Of a stretch of 64,000 nt of DNA, positions 10,305 to 21,952 are shown piece after piece (the stretch's first letter is position 1; each line of letters begins with the position of its first letter). The stretch covers positions 58,778 through 122,777 of the forward strand of contig JXTB01000224.1 of NCBI GenBank assembly GCA_002914805.1, read 5' to 3'. A model generated the notes under the pieces. That model had not been told where the DNA came from. It saw only the letters and a program-made list of their open reading frames with translations, and did no database searches. The translations under genes were made by a program, and so were the position numbers. The stretch comes from Parasponia andersonii. Its lineage: Eukaryota; Streptophyta; Magnoliopsida; Rosales; Cannabaceae.

Positions 10305-12689
10305 AATAAAGTAAATATAATGCGTAGATAGTTTGAAGATATAATCTTGTTAATATCACATGTGGATATAAAAGTAACTGTATTTATTTCTTAAAAAAAA
10401 ACTAACCGTATACATAAAACTTTAAATACTAATATTTTTTATCACAACTTTTTGCTAAGAAAACCATTCTTTTTTTTATAATTTCAAAACTAACCATGTA
10501 TATTCCCTCAAAAAAAAAAAAATTAACCGTATATTCTTCTCAAAAACCTAGTAACCGTATATGTTTCTCAAAAATCAATAACCATAATATATATTCTAAA
10601 AACAAATTAACAGGATATATAAAACTATTACATATAAATATTTTTTGTCAAAACTTTTTCCCTAAAAAAACCATTCCAAATTGTTTCTTTAAAGAAGGCA
10701 TTCTAAGAAACTTATTCCTACCTTAATAAAAGAGGATTCAGAATTAGAATGAATGATTGTAGGTAAAAATAATTCATTATTGCAAGTCATTTTAACTTGA
10801 TTAAAGTACTTATTCATAGAGTAAAAATAAAAATCTCCACTTGTATGTGTATATAGTATATACGTGTATATGCACTCTCTCAAGTAGAATCTTCGTATGC
10901 AGTGTTGAAGAATTATCTTTTAGTGCACAAAAAGTTAATTTAACATGCTCGCCTTCAGCTATGTAATTACATGTACAATAATTATTATATTTACTGTTAA
11001 CTCCCTAAACATCTCATTATTACGCTGAACTAATTTTCCTTGGCATGCGCATATTTTCAACTTCTCGTGACATTCTTTAACTTTATCGTTTTTAATTGTA
11101 TTCAATGCTTCTTTTGAAAATTGTTCAAATTTGAGAGAAAAAATGTGACTTGTATGGTTGTATCGATCGTATCCCCAACATAAGAAGAGCCCTATATACT
11201 TAGCTTTCTTTCTTTACCTTGACTAGCAAGAGTTCTATTTTGAAAGAAACTTCAACATCAAACCCTTTGAAACATCTTTCATATTCGGCGAAAATTGTCG
11301 GCCAAAATTTGACCAGCGGGTTAGATCAAATTACTTTCATGCAATACTAGTAGCTTTTTGCCATTACAATGGATCACGTGGCATGAGTTTTTGATTGCAT
11401 GTATACGTAACTTTATTAATTTATTTTTTCACTTTTTCGTTGGCCAAACTTATGCTTTGGACTAAGAATTCATCCAATAGTAGATCGTTATTTCTCCATG
11501 CGTGCCGTTGTCTTATCAAGAAAATTTTGGAGTGCATGAAGAAAGGGGAAAGAGAGAGCTTTCTCACTATTCAAACATACGGCGCTATATAGCTGTCTCA
11601 AAGAAATTAAGAAAAGAATAAAACGGAGTATTATAGGGAAATTTTCCAAAGAAAGATTCCTTTCAAAAAGAGAATATATCTATAAATACAATAAGAAAAT
11701 GAAAAACTAGTATCTTGTTCATAACATACACATCAGGTTTTAAACGTGGCCGGATTATTAGAGTTTTACTATTTGTTCATTATTATTTTTCTTTCTACGT
11801 GTGTACAATTCCAATTTTGATAATTATTAACTTTGGAGAACATATATATTAATTAGTAGCTGGGATTTGATTAGGTACAACAGTGTGTATATCTACAAAA
11901 CCGCACGAGTTGAGCTAGCTAGATTCAATATGTCCCTATCGGATGTATATTTGAAGAAAAGTACCCCTCCCCCACCAAGAAAAAGAAAAAAGAAAAAAGA
12001 AAAAAGAAAAGAAAAAAGAAAAAAGAAAAGAAAAGAAAAGAAAATGCTTTTGAGGACACTACTAGCTAGTTAAGGTAATCAAGTGAACTTTAAGGGCCAC
12101 TGTATTGCTATGTTCTTTTTAATATGTGAAATGGTATATATTTTCGTGGCAAGAATCCACTATTTGCAAGATTTAATTGGTAGCTGAATACATGTCCGTA
12201 CTATTCTTTTAATGTGTTATATGAATTTCTCGTCTAGTAACTTTGCTATTTAAGTCTTGACATGTAGCTGATCTCTCAGCACACCAACGTGGAAATCATA
12301 TGGCAAAAAGTCAAGCCATATTAATTCGAGGAGCTGTAATACCCCCGTGATGTGGTAGATTAATTGATAATAGCAATGTGAACTGAATACTATGCTTCCG
12401 GTTGCATGAAATTCTAAGAGTCCCTTTCTTTTAGCTTTCTTATCGTATTAGTGAAAGTATTATTAATTGGGAGAGAAACATCCGTTCGTATTATTAAGTT
12501 GAGTAATGAATACAAATTACAATACAATGACGTTATTGGTACCAAATCTTAACATATATACAGTTTAACAACTGGTAAGCATGACATCACATGCGCTATA
12601 TAGTTTTGGACTAACGAGACTAATATATAGGTGAAATAGCATAATTTTTAAAAGATAGTTTTGCCTCATAAGCTGATATCAATAATTAT
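8401..12689. other. Intergenic region, no gene recognised
   Basis: AT-rich sequence with no ORF of recognisable family. It holds a (TAA)n run at about 10271-10296 followed by AAAT units, degenerate about 60-bp repeats at 10029-10175 (variants of 'cgtataacttatattta..cgataaatta'), degenerate units around 'aaccgtatat..ttctcaaaaa' at 10490-10620, and an A/G-only tract at about 11965-12045. Part of it may be old transposon DNA decayed beyond recognition. Confidence 0.5.
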
Positions 12690-13220
12690 CGAAATTAAAC
12701 AACTTTGACACACATTGTATCACTAGAACTCATGGTCACATGTGCAAGACCTAAATGCCTAATGATAACCACACTTTCTCTAGTGTGAACTAGGAGGTCT
12801 TGACCCCGAATTCCTCTTTCCAAACCCATAAATAAATAAATCAATGAAGGGATTATATAAATGTAGGATGTACGTCTAGTCAAAATATTTGCTTGTAATA
12901 ACCACATACACACCCTAATATTGAGTCCAAAGTTTGAATCTCCATCCTTATATATATAGGCCACTAGCCGCTAAATTTAGTAGGTATTTTTTTTTATGTA
13001 TCTATATATATTATTTTGTTAATAAAAATTTATTATGCACATCTTTAATACTAAAAAGTGGAGAGAGAAAATTATTAAATAATATGTATTTATTTTTATT
13101 TTTTTAACTACTTAAATTACAATAGCCAATAAAGATTATTTAATATGTATTTATTTTTATTTTTTTTAACTAGGCGATAAAGAAATGATCTAATAACTAA
13201 AAATATTTTATAAATTAGGA

Positions 13221-13256
<36 letters not shown>

Positions 13257-13854
13257 GCATTTAACTCTTTTTTTTTTCTGGAGGCGAATGTATAGCATTT
13301 AACTTATTATTATATATCAACCCTAAAATTTAGTGTTAATATGTTAATGCGGACATCACTTTATGAATGCTGAAATCACGAAAGGTGTCACCGAAACGGT
13401 GGAAAGGGAACTGATTTGGATTTATTTAAAAAAAATAAGTTTTGCGGATGGAATTGTGCTTGTAAGAGCTACATATCCGGTTAAAGTTCAAACTACGTTA
13501 GTTTTTAATATTTAAGAACTTAGCAGGTAAAATCTACAAATATGTGAAGAGAGTTTATCTAGAGCATTTGCAGAATATTAAAGAATATCGTGTAGTGTTA
13601 AGATTATTGCATAGAATTGTTAAAATGAAAAAAACAAATATATATTATAGAGAAAGTGAATAGAGAATATGTAAGATGTAGAAGACTGTGATATATAAAC
13701 CAAAGCAGCCCTAAGTAAAGCCGAATTGCAATGGATAATTAATTGGTTCGGTTTCTTTAACTACTTTTAATTTTTCTAAGAAAGAAATTGATTCATTATA
13801 ATCAAGTGACTGCATAGTAATCTGATGTGGCTCGGTTTGAGATTGTTTTTAAAT
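12690..13854. other. Intergenic, short duplications and (TA)n
   Basis: No gene. A duplicated 'ttaaataatatgtatttatt' block occurs at about 13074 and 13138, and a (TA)n tract at 13223-13252. 'tatagcatttaact' occurs twice, near 13253 and 13291. The stretch at about 13560-13730 (agcatttgcagaatatt...accaaagcagccc) resembles MITE termini but no matching second end was found. Confidence 0.45.
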
Positions 13855-13904
13855 TTTGCTTTTAACTTTTAAAAGTAGCTAGAGAAAAAAGTGAAAGGAA
13901 GAGA

Positions 13905-14092
13905 CGTTTGGTAAATTACTATTTTTGGTTAGAAAATTTTAAAAATTGTTATATAAACACTATTTTAAACAGAATTTGAAAAACAATATACGGATTGCTT
14001 TTCAAAGCTAACTAATTTTGCTATCATAATATAAATTATAAAAAGATAACATTTTACAGCAGACATAAATTATAATTTACCAAACACTAGAC
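13905..14092. mobile_element. hAT-like MITE candidate
   Basis: The left end 'gtttggtaaattactattt' and the right end 'aattataatttaccaaacac' are near-perfect inverted repeats enclosing about 190 bp of AT-rich, non-coding DNA. 'TTTGGTAAA' at the ends is typical of non-autonomous hAT elements in plants. No 8-bp target duplication was identified. Confidence 0.45.
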
Positions 14093-14556
14093 ACTTCTTG
14101 CTCACAATACATCTACGACAAATAATTGGAACTTTTCTATCTTTTTGTCATAAAATCAGGCATTTCCAATCAGGCACACATAAGACAAAATGAGATTTTT
14201 TTTTTAAACTTTTGTCATTCTATTTTTTTTAATTGTTTTGTATAATGGAAACTTTTTTAATTTTTTATAATTATTATATTTACTCAAAATATTTTTTTCT
14301 AAAAAAAAGGAGATGCACAATAATATTTTTTATTTTAGTGCTTTCAATTATATTCATAGTAATTTTTTTTTATTGCATTATCACAACTCAAATTCTGAGC
14401 CAATGGCAGAAGCAAAATTTTGCAAGCAGAAATTTATAAGTTATTTTAGAAAATTATAGAAACTTCAATTTTTTAGAAAAACGACAACTAATTTCAAAAA
14501 TGGTAGTGCCTGTAAAAGTTTGTGAAAATAATCTAAATTGTAAATCTCTACAATTT
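14093..14556. other. AT-rich spacer
   Basis: No gene is seen; many T-runs between the MITE candidate and the 76-bp tandem repeat. Confidence 0.5.
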
Positions 14557-14708
14557 TGTGATTACTATTAGACATAGACCGTTAATAATATTCGTAAAAT
14601 ATATATATATGCATTACCATCATAATCATAATTGTGATTACTATTAGACATAGACCGTTAATAATATTCATAAAATATACATATGAATTACCATCATAAT
14701 CATAAGTA
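14557..14708. repeat. Two-copy 76-bp tandem repeat
   Basis: Units starting at 14557 and 14633 share 'tgtgattactattagacata' and continue through 'ccgttaataatattc.taaaata' to 'taccatcataatcata'. Identity is high apart from a (TA)n difference, so the duplication is fairly recent. Confidence 0.8.
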
Positions 14709-15904
14709 GGCATTATAGGTAATACAAACTAAATCTAAAGTTTGAGCCTTAAATGTTATTAAAAATCTAAATTAAGGGTTACTAAGTAGTTATCAATAAC
14801 TAAACTAGTAACTAAGTTCCTCTCCTAATCACTTTGCTCCAAAGTTACCCAAGTCACTACACACCACCTGAGAACGGGAAAGATAAGGCGTGAGCATTCA
14901 CATACTCAGTAGAAATTCAATTATTTTTTTAGCATGAATACAACTTTTCAAATCTACATGGTTAATATCTTTCTAAAATCGATTTATAAATCAAGTTTAC
15001 AAATAATCAAGAATAATCATGTATTCAAACCAAAACCAAAGTTACCATGTTGTACATATCATAAATCATGTAAGTATATGTATGAGCTCTCATCCTCCCA
15101 TCACAGTCGTGTAATAATACCTCTTTAGTAGAGGAAATCAATATTATGACACTACCCGGAGGTATATTATGACACTACCCGGAGGTGTGTCAACAAATCC
15201 TGCGCAAGGGTCTAGGTCTCTCACCTAGCACTGCAGCAACTCGTCAGTAATCTAAATACCATGATACTAAAATGAAACTCAAGTATGTGATCTTATAATA
15301 GGTACAACATTTCATAGAGTATGTAATAACCATTTATCAAGTGTATCAAGAAATCGTGCTTCAAAACTCATTTAGTATTATTCTGGGATTTACTAAAAAT
15401 CGAGCAGCATAACAACTATATTTTCCCATAACCAAAATTTTAAACTTGTATAAAAATCATACAATCTAATTCCAGAATAATCCAATATACCTCAACAGTT
15501 TACAAGTTCACCAAATATCCAATCAAATCATTGAAATCTATGAAAATCGACAATTTTAAGAAATAGGTTTATATGCACATTTTTAAACAAAATAAGTATA
15601 AAAGTTAATAATTGAACCCCCTATCTCACCTTAATAGTTAGGCCAAGCTATCGACACCTGTAGATTCTCTTATTAGTCACCTAGTCGCTTAAAAGGTCAT
15701 TTCGAGATCCTATGAACTTACTTTGAGGGGTGATTTTCTAAACGAAGCTCTAGAGTAAAAGACAGCATCAATGAATTACTAGTATCTAAAAAAATACTAG
15801 GTTAAACATATAATTCGAATAAGTTAGACCCCAGACCGAGACGAACCCCTGTAGCAGGCAAAACGAAGCAAAATCTCAAATCTCGCTTCTTGGATTTCGT
15901 GCCA

Positions 15905-17765
15905 CTTTGAAACATATTGATGCTATATATTAAAACTCGTTTTTTGATCTTACTTAGTTCAATTTCGAAGTCTAATTTCAGTTTTGATGCCTCAAACTTA
16001 AATTGGGCTTAATTAGGAACTAATTAAAAAAGTTACAAAAATATTATTTTCTAAAAATATTTGCATAAATGTCACAAATTTTAGATATGATTTTCTTTCA
16101 ATCTGCCTATCCATTCTCAACAAATCACAATTCTGTTGGTATTTATTAGAATAAATTTTTGAAAAAATATTTTCATAAAATCATTTTCAAGAACACCATA
16201 GTTTTGTAAAATCAAGAAATGTAGCGAGATTAGTCGTTTAAAATTTTCCTTTTACAAAACGTTTTGGATCGTGATTTAACATATATTAACTCTTGATCCA
16301 GACAAAAACAATACTCGGATTCGCTCCACAACCTTCTCATCTTCCCGTCTATTCTCGAAAGCTGTTCCAAGATACCAGAGTTCGAACCATAAATCAGAAC
16401 TAGTCCTTTAGTAACTCAAAAAGACAAAACACATGAAAGTAAGTTCGTTAATCACTAGAATTAAAGTCTTCTACAATAGTACTAGATTAGTAAAATTAGA
16501 AATTTGAGTTACGATACTTAACCTTAAATTCTAATTCATTAGGTCCTGTTCGATACTGTTATAATTTTCTTATAATATACTAGTGTTTCTATCCGAAGAC
16601 TCACTTCGATAATTAGAGACTTCATTAATTAAATAGACAACACTACATTCTATGGCATAGTAAAGTATTCCATCTTCAATATGCAGAATGCGAACAATTT
16701 AATTTAGACATAATGAAATATAATGTCTCTCACATATGAACTCATCATACGAATAATTCTTTATTACTCATTTCATATCTTGGAATCTTTTAAATGTTTA
16801 CATAAGATAAACATACACATCACATGTATATCAATGGGACATAAATGAAATAGAAATTCGTAATATGGAATTTATTAATAACAAATAGATACTAAATAAT
16901 CTAATAAATATTGTTTATAATGTCTAAATAATAAACTGCTTTATAGGATATTATTCCAACACATTCTTCATCATGTCTTAAACTGTATAATCATCCCTAA
17001 AAGTTTCATAAACAATGGTTGAACATTATAAAATAATAACACAAATGACACTTTCTATTACGAAAATAATATAAAAAGTTTGAAACGCTCACCGGAGCCA
17101 AATGTCAGGCGAAGCATGGCTAGGTCTTGTCGAGTTCGACATTGGGAAGAGGCCCGAGCTAGCGAGCGTAGCCAACAATGGCCGGAAGGCCAATTTTCGA
17201 CCGCGACTTCACGAGCCTCTTCCTTGCGGCTGGCCATGCGATAGGTAATGGAGGAGACTGGCGTTGCTTCGTCCGGTCAGGGGGTCGACTCAAGCGACAA
17301 CGACGCTCACCGACTTGGTGCTATATATCAAACTCGTTTCTTAATCTTAGTCTAATTTCGAAGTCCAATTTCAATTTCAAGGCCTAAAGCCTAAATTTGG
17401 GCTTGATTAGGAACTAATTATTAAAATATAAAAATATCATTTTTTGAAAATACTTGCATAAATACCACAAATTTCAGATCTGATTTTCTCTCAATCTACC
17501 CATCCATTCTCCATAAAACCACCACTCTTCACCATATCTTAAAAATGTATAGTCATCCCAAAAAATGTTTCATGAACAATGGTTAAATATTACATAAAAA
17601 ATTACACAAATGCCACTTTTTATTACGAAAATAACATAAAATGTTTGAAACGCTCACCAGAGCCAAATGTCTGACGACTCATGGTAGGATCTTGTCGGGT
17701 TCGACTTTGGGAAGAGGCCCGAGCTGGCAAAGGTAGCCAACGGTAGCTAGAAGCCAGTTTTTAGC
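15905..17765. repeat. Internal segmental duplication inside the LTR
   Basis: The segment 15905-16133 plus 16962-17190 matches 17325-17765: both run from 'gatgctatatat..aaactcg' / 'ggtgctatatatcaaactcg' through 'aattaggaactaatta', 'ttgaaacgctcacc' and 'gaagaggcccgagct' to 'tagccaac'. The two copies are interrupted only by the nested LTR in the left copy. The duplication therefore predates that insertion. Confidence 0.75.
16134..16961. mobile_element. Nested 828-bp solo LTR (TGTTGG...CCAACA)
   Basis: The element has inverted ends TGTTGG and CCAACA and is flanked by aattc (16129-16133) and cattc (16962-16966), a 4-of-5 target duplication. Removing it restores a continuous match to the unoccupied duplicate at about 17325-17765. 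There is no coding sequence or second LTR, so it is a solo LTR. Its minus-strand reading shares a block (gaacaggacc...gaattaga...gtaactcaa) with the LTR at 54642-56455, so the two families are related. Confidence 0.8.
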
Positions 17766-18178
17766 CGAGTTGGGCACAAAGTAGACCGTTGCTACTTCGT
17801 CCTGTAAGGAGGTCGGCTCCGATGATGGCGATGCCTACTAACCGCGGGAGGTGGCGAGATTTGAGCTGCACAATGAAGAAGAACAAAGGAAAAAATGGAT
17901 GCGTGAGAGAGGAGAGAGAAAGTTAGGGATTTGGGGAATTTTTGACCTGGGGCAGATCTAAAATGCGGAGTTTGAGTTTTCCAAATTTGTATTTTATTCT
18001 GCAACTCGAGTTTTTCTCAATTTAGTCCTTAAAAATTTGAAATTGACCCTAAACTCAATAATTCTTCTCACTATGGTCCTTACCTAACATTAATTCAAAT
18101 TTTAACCAATTTTATTTATTTCAAATCCCCAAATTTATAAAAGACCAAAGTACCTTTGTAAAGGCCAAGGTTTTCACA

Positions 18179-19489
18179 TGCGTTCTATAGGTTTTAAGAG
18201 CAAAAGTATCTTTTAAATAATATAAAGTCTCAATTTTGATCAGAATAGTAAGCTCGGTTCTATTTGATGAGAAAATATAAATTGAATGTTTAATTTGATA
18301 TAAATAAAAAAGTGTGAATTGTTTTTTGAAAAAACCCTAAATTGTGGTGTTTTTTTTTTCCATATTATCCCATACAAATAATGATTCACATTACTCTCTA
18401 ATTTATTCCCATTCGTTAATTTTCCCTATCATTTATTCCAATTACGTATGATAACGATGAAATAAGCAGTCAAATTGGAGAGCATCCATCAACCTGCCTC
18501 TTCATCCACCTGTCTCTCTTCCCTAACGAACATAGCCTAAGCATCACTTCCTGTAATTAATAAAGGGTGAGTCTTATCTATAAATTAGTATTAGTGGTTC
18601 CACACCTCTGATATATGTGTTGATGAGCAATATGTTATCCTTCAACAGTTTTGTAAAAGATTACTCCTATTTGTTTTTTCTATTCTATTGTAAAATGCGG
18701 GCCATTATATATTGATAATTTTGAGCCTTTTTTAAAAAAAAACAAAACCCCTACCCTCATTTTTCTTTCTTTATTAAAAAAGTTCTATCGTCACTCTTAC
18801 AATTAGGTTAGAGAGGGAGAGCTTCGATCTCCTTCTCTAGCTTATCCTCCTCTTCCCATATCCTTCCTCATCTCCGCAGGAAGAGATGAGGGGATTTTTT
18901 ATTTTTTTTCTATGGTTATAGTATTATATTTGTGTGGTTTTTGTACCACCTAATCTTTGATTTGTGTGAATTTTTATTTCATTTATTAGGTCTTGAATAT
19001 AGAATTTTTTCCTTAAATTTATAATTGTAATACGGATACGGGTTAGTTTCTTTTTGGGCATAGATCTTATTTGTTATTGGAATCATATTACTCTACCCAC
19101 CAAGAACGAAATCCAGTAACAGATGAAAACAATTGTTTACTGGTAATCCTTATTATTATACTTTTTTAGAGAATTATGGTATCCCATAAGAAGATTGTAT
19201 TTGTGATCTACTTTCGTCTCTGTTTTGAAGAATTTAAAATTATAATCCTCTATGTTTGTACCGTAATTAAAACTTTTTACTTTTTATTAATGTTATTCCA
19301 TTGAGTAACCCATTTTTATTTTTTTAAAATTATGGGCCATTGATGCTGATGTAAACTTCTTTTCTTTGTATTTTATTTTGTTTTATTTATAATAGGGAGT
19401 GCTATGGTAATGTAGACTTCATTAGCGAATGCATGTATTACTTAATAGTTTCTCGGGGTAAAGTTAATTTTTCAAAGACATTATACCTT
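18179..19489. other. Intergenic, no gene recognised
   Basis: AT-rich spacer between two LTRs. A short purine/pyrimidine-biased part at about 18810-18900 (gagagggagagcttcgatctcc, then two 'gaagagatgagg'-like pieces) is unexplained. No ORF of known family. Confidence 0.5.
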
Positions 19490-21952
19490 TGCAAGTACAC
19501 TTGTAAAATCCTAAATTTTGTAAGTGTAATTAAGTAATTTTATTTTAAAGGTATTTTGGTAATTTTATATTTTTGAATTATTTAAATTAAATTATTAATG
19601 TTGAATTTAGAGAAGATTAAGTCTAGGTGTATTTGGGACAAAAGTAAAAAGAAATTACATATCGAGGACAAAAGTGTAATAAAAGAGGGACTAAAGTGAA
19701 AGAATCTTTTTAAAATTATGGCCACAATTGAATTTCAGATTCCTTTTTTCGGTTGAACCAGATTGCGCCACATGTCCACTGCTACAGTTCGAAAATTGCA
19801 TAAAAACCCCATTTTCTTCTTTCTTCTCCGCGGAAGCCCCCGAAACTCCCACCTCTGCCACTGTTCACCTGAAGCTGCTCCGACCACCGTACCGCCCGAC
19901 ACGCCACCCCGCGTCCTTGCCCAGCAGCCGATGAAGCCACGCCCGGTGTCGCCGTCTCGCTCCGCTGCCTCTCGCCGGAGATAGATCACTCCGAAGGTCA
20001 CGCCACCGGATTGGTTTTTCACCCGCCGTTTCCTCCTCCGACGTCCGATCACCTCATCGCCACCACCGTTGGACTCGTCTCAACTCCAGCTTTCATTTCT
20101 GAACACGCTCAGCCTCCAACTCGGTCCAGTGAGAAGTTGACTACTATATCAATATTTTAATATTTAATTTTTGTGGTATTTTCGTAATTATTTCGGAATT
20201 GAGTTATTTATCCCGAGAAAATTTTACCATGTGAAAGAGGAGTTTGAAAATGAAATCTCATGTTTTTGAAGTCTTGAAACGGTAACCGAAAGATCGTTAA
20301 TTATCGGGATGAAAATGTGGTATTTTTATAATTTTTGGATTTTTGAGCCCATTTAATGTTCAGGACCTCGAAACTGAGTTCTAACTTCAAAGTTGGACTC
20401 AGTGAGGTTGGGACATAAAGTTTGATATAAAATACCACTATTTTTCGAAGTGACGCGAAAATCAAGAAAATAGCTCGTGAATTGCACCGTTTTGCGTGCC
20501 ACGGGCCGGTTCTGTACCGAGATCTGTTTTCGACGAACTTTATATCTAAACCAACATTTTTAGGTATTCTGAATTCAGTGGTAACCTCTGTTTCTCAATC
20601 CGAGACTCCGTTTGAAAAGTCAACTTTTCAAGTGAACGTGACAAAATTCGAAAACAACTGTCTGAACAAATCATTGATCAATTGAGGGTATTTCTAGCAT
20701 TGTTAGCTCAGCATAACTACTATTTCGAGGTATGTGATTCAATTTCCTTGTTTTCTATTATTTTCATTAAAATTGAAATTTATTCTGAAAATGAAATTTC
20801 GTGATTTTATTAAATTGAATTATTTGAATAGTTATTTTAATGAACTATGAATTTGTGAAACATTGTGAACTGCTCTAGATATTTTTACATTTGATTTTGT
20901 ACAATTTTTTATATATGGGATTTGGTAAAACCATAGAAACTGTACTTTTTGATTTTTAAATACAAAGTGGATTTTTAATTAAAAATCAGAGCATGTCTAG
21001 AATGTTAAACCACTGCATGGTTATTTGAGACTCCATATATTGCACATTTCATATGACCATGCGTGAGAGTCGTCTTAGGTATCATGGTATTGTAGTAGGT
21101 AGACTAGTACACCCGTCTTCGGTGAGAGCCCTTAAACTTGCGCGGGGTTTGTTTTCTGACTATCTCCATTCAGTAGGCGTAGGCATTCAGTGCCCCTTCG
21201 GTTCGGTAGGATTAGATACATGGGTGTCCCTCGAATTTCCAGAGATAGATGTCATGTATGAAGCACTCAATACATATAGTATAAGTTGCTCTAATCGTGA
21301 TGAGAGGATGAGAGCTCATATGATGTGCATTATGCTTATTTTAATTAAGACTTTATATGTTTTGACCTGGATATCTGGTTTTAGTTTTAGCATGGTTTTC
21401 TGTAAATGGTTTAAATCCTTAATATTTATAGAAATGATTTCCAATACTACTAACCATACAGATGTTTTAAGATTTATAAAAAGACTTTCCCAAAAAGGGA
21501 AATTGGGTAACCTACTGGACAATTTATGCTCACCCTCCTTACTTTCTCTACAGGTAGTGTTCAGTGTGACATTAACGGTCAATAAGCGAAATAAGAAGTT
21601 ATCTTTTATTCATAGTTTGAGACTTGGTAATGCTAGGAGTGTGAATACAAGACTCGTGTTTAAGTCTTGTTGAATATATGGATATTGCTAGCATTCATGT
21701 TAAGTGTGCTACTTTGAATATGTCTGTAAACTATATATGTTATTTAAGCTTGATGTTGAAGCGTGAATGATGATACTCAGTGAACTATTTGAGAATTTGA
21801 TTTTTCTAATAATTTTTCAGTCTGTGTTTGCTGGTGACTATGAACTGTGGGATAGGTCCACTAGTTGGAATTCACAATACCTAAAAAAAAAAAAAATTCT
21901 AATTTTAGTGAAATTCCCCTTCTACTATTAACCCAGAATTTGGGTCGTGACA
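19490..21952 (+). mobile_element. Ty3-type solo LTR
   Basis: It ends in 'gggtcgtgaca' at 21952, matching the 3' ends at 2874 and 63907. Shared landmarks are a GC-rich island (about 19825-20060), 'ggtaacctctgtttctcaatc' near 20580, 'aatttatgctcaccctcctta' near 21523 and 'tatgaactgtgggataggt' near 21840. Its upstream part (19520-19640) matches the reverse complement of 51140-51260. No flanking pol, so it is a solo LTR; the left border is approximate. Confidence 0.7.

Larger units (their letters stand above)
14730..18178 (-). mobile_element. Ty3-type solo LTR, decayed, with nested insertion
   Basis: On the minus strand this matches the other LTRs of the window: a 'tgagtatgtgaatgctcac' block near 14890-14915, the 'ggtgagagacctagacc' block near 15210, a segment of 'gaaattg...cttcgaaattgaa' type near 15960, GC-rich islands at about 17090-17330 and 17640-17930, and a probable 5' end TGTGAAAACC at 18178. 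The right end is fairly well placed; the left end is approximate. No gag-pol is attached. It contains an internal duplication and an 828-bp nested LTR, both listed separately, plus a 23-bp tandem duplication at 15142-15187. Confidence 0.6.

Noticed and set aside
21053-21673. 206-codon open frame inside the Ty3-type solo LTR
   Set aside because: It lies fully inside an LTR, has no recognisable domain, and the matching part of the other copies is not open over this length.
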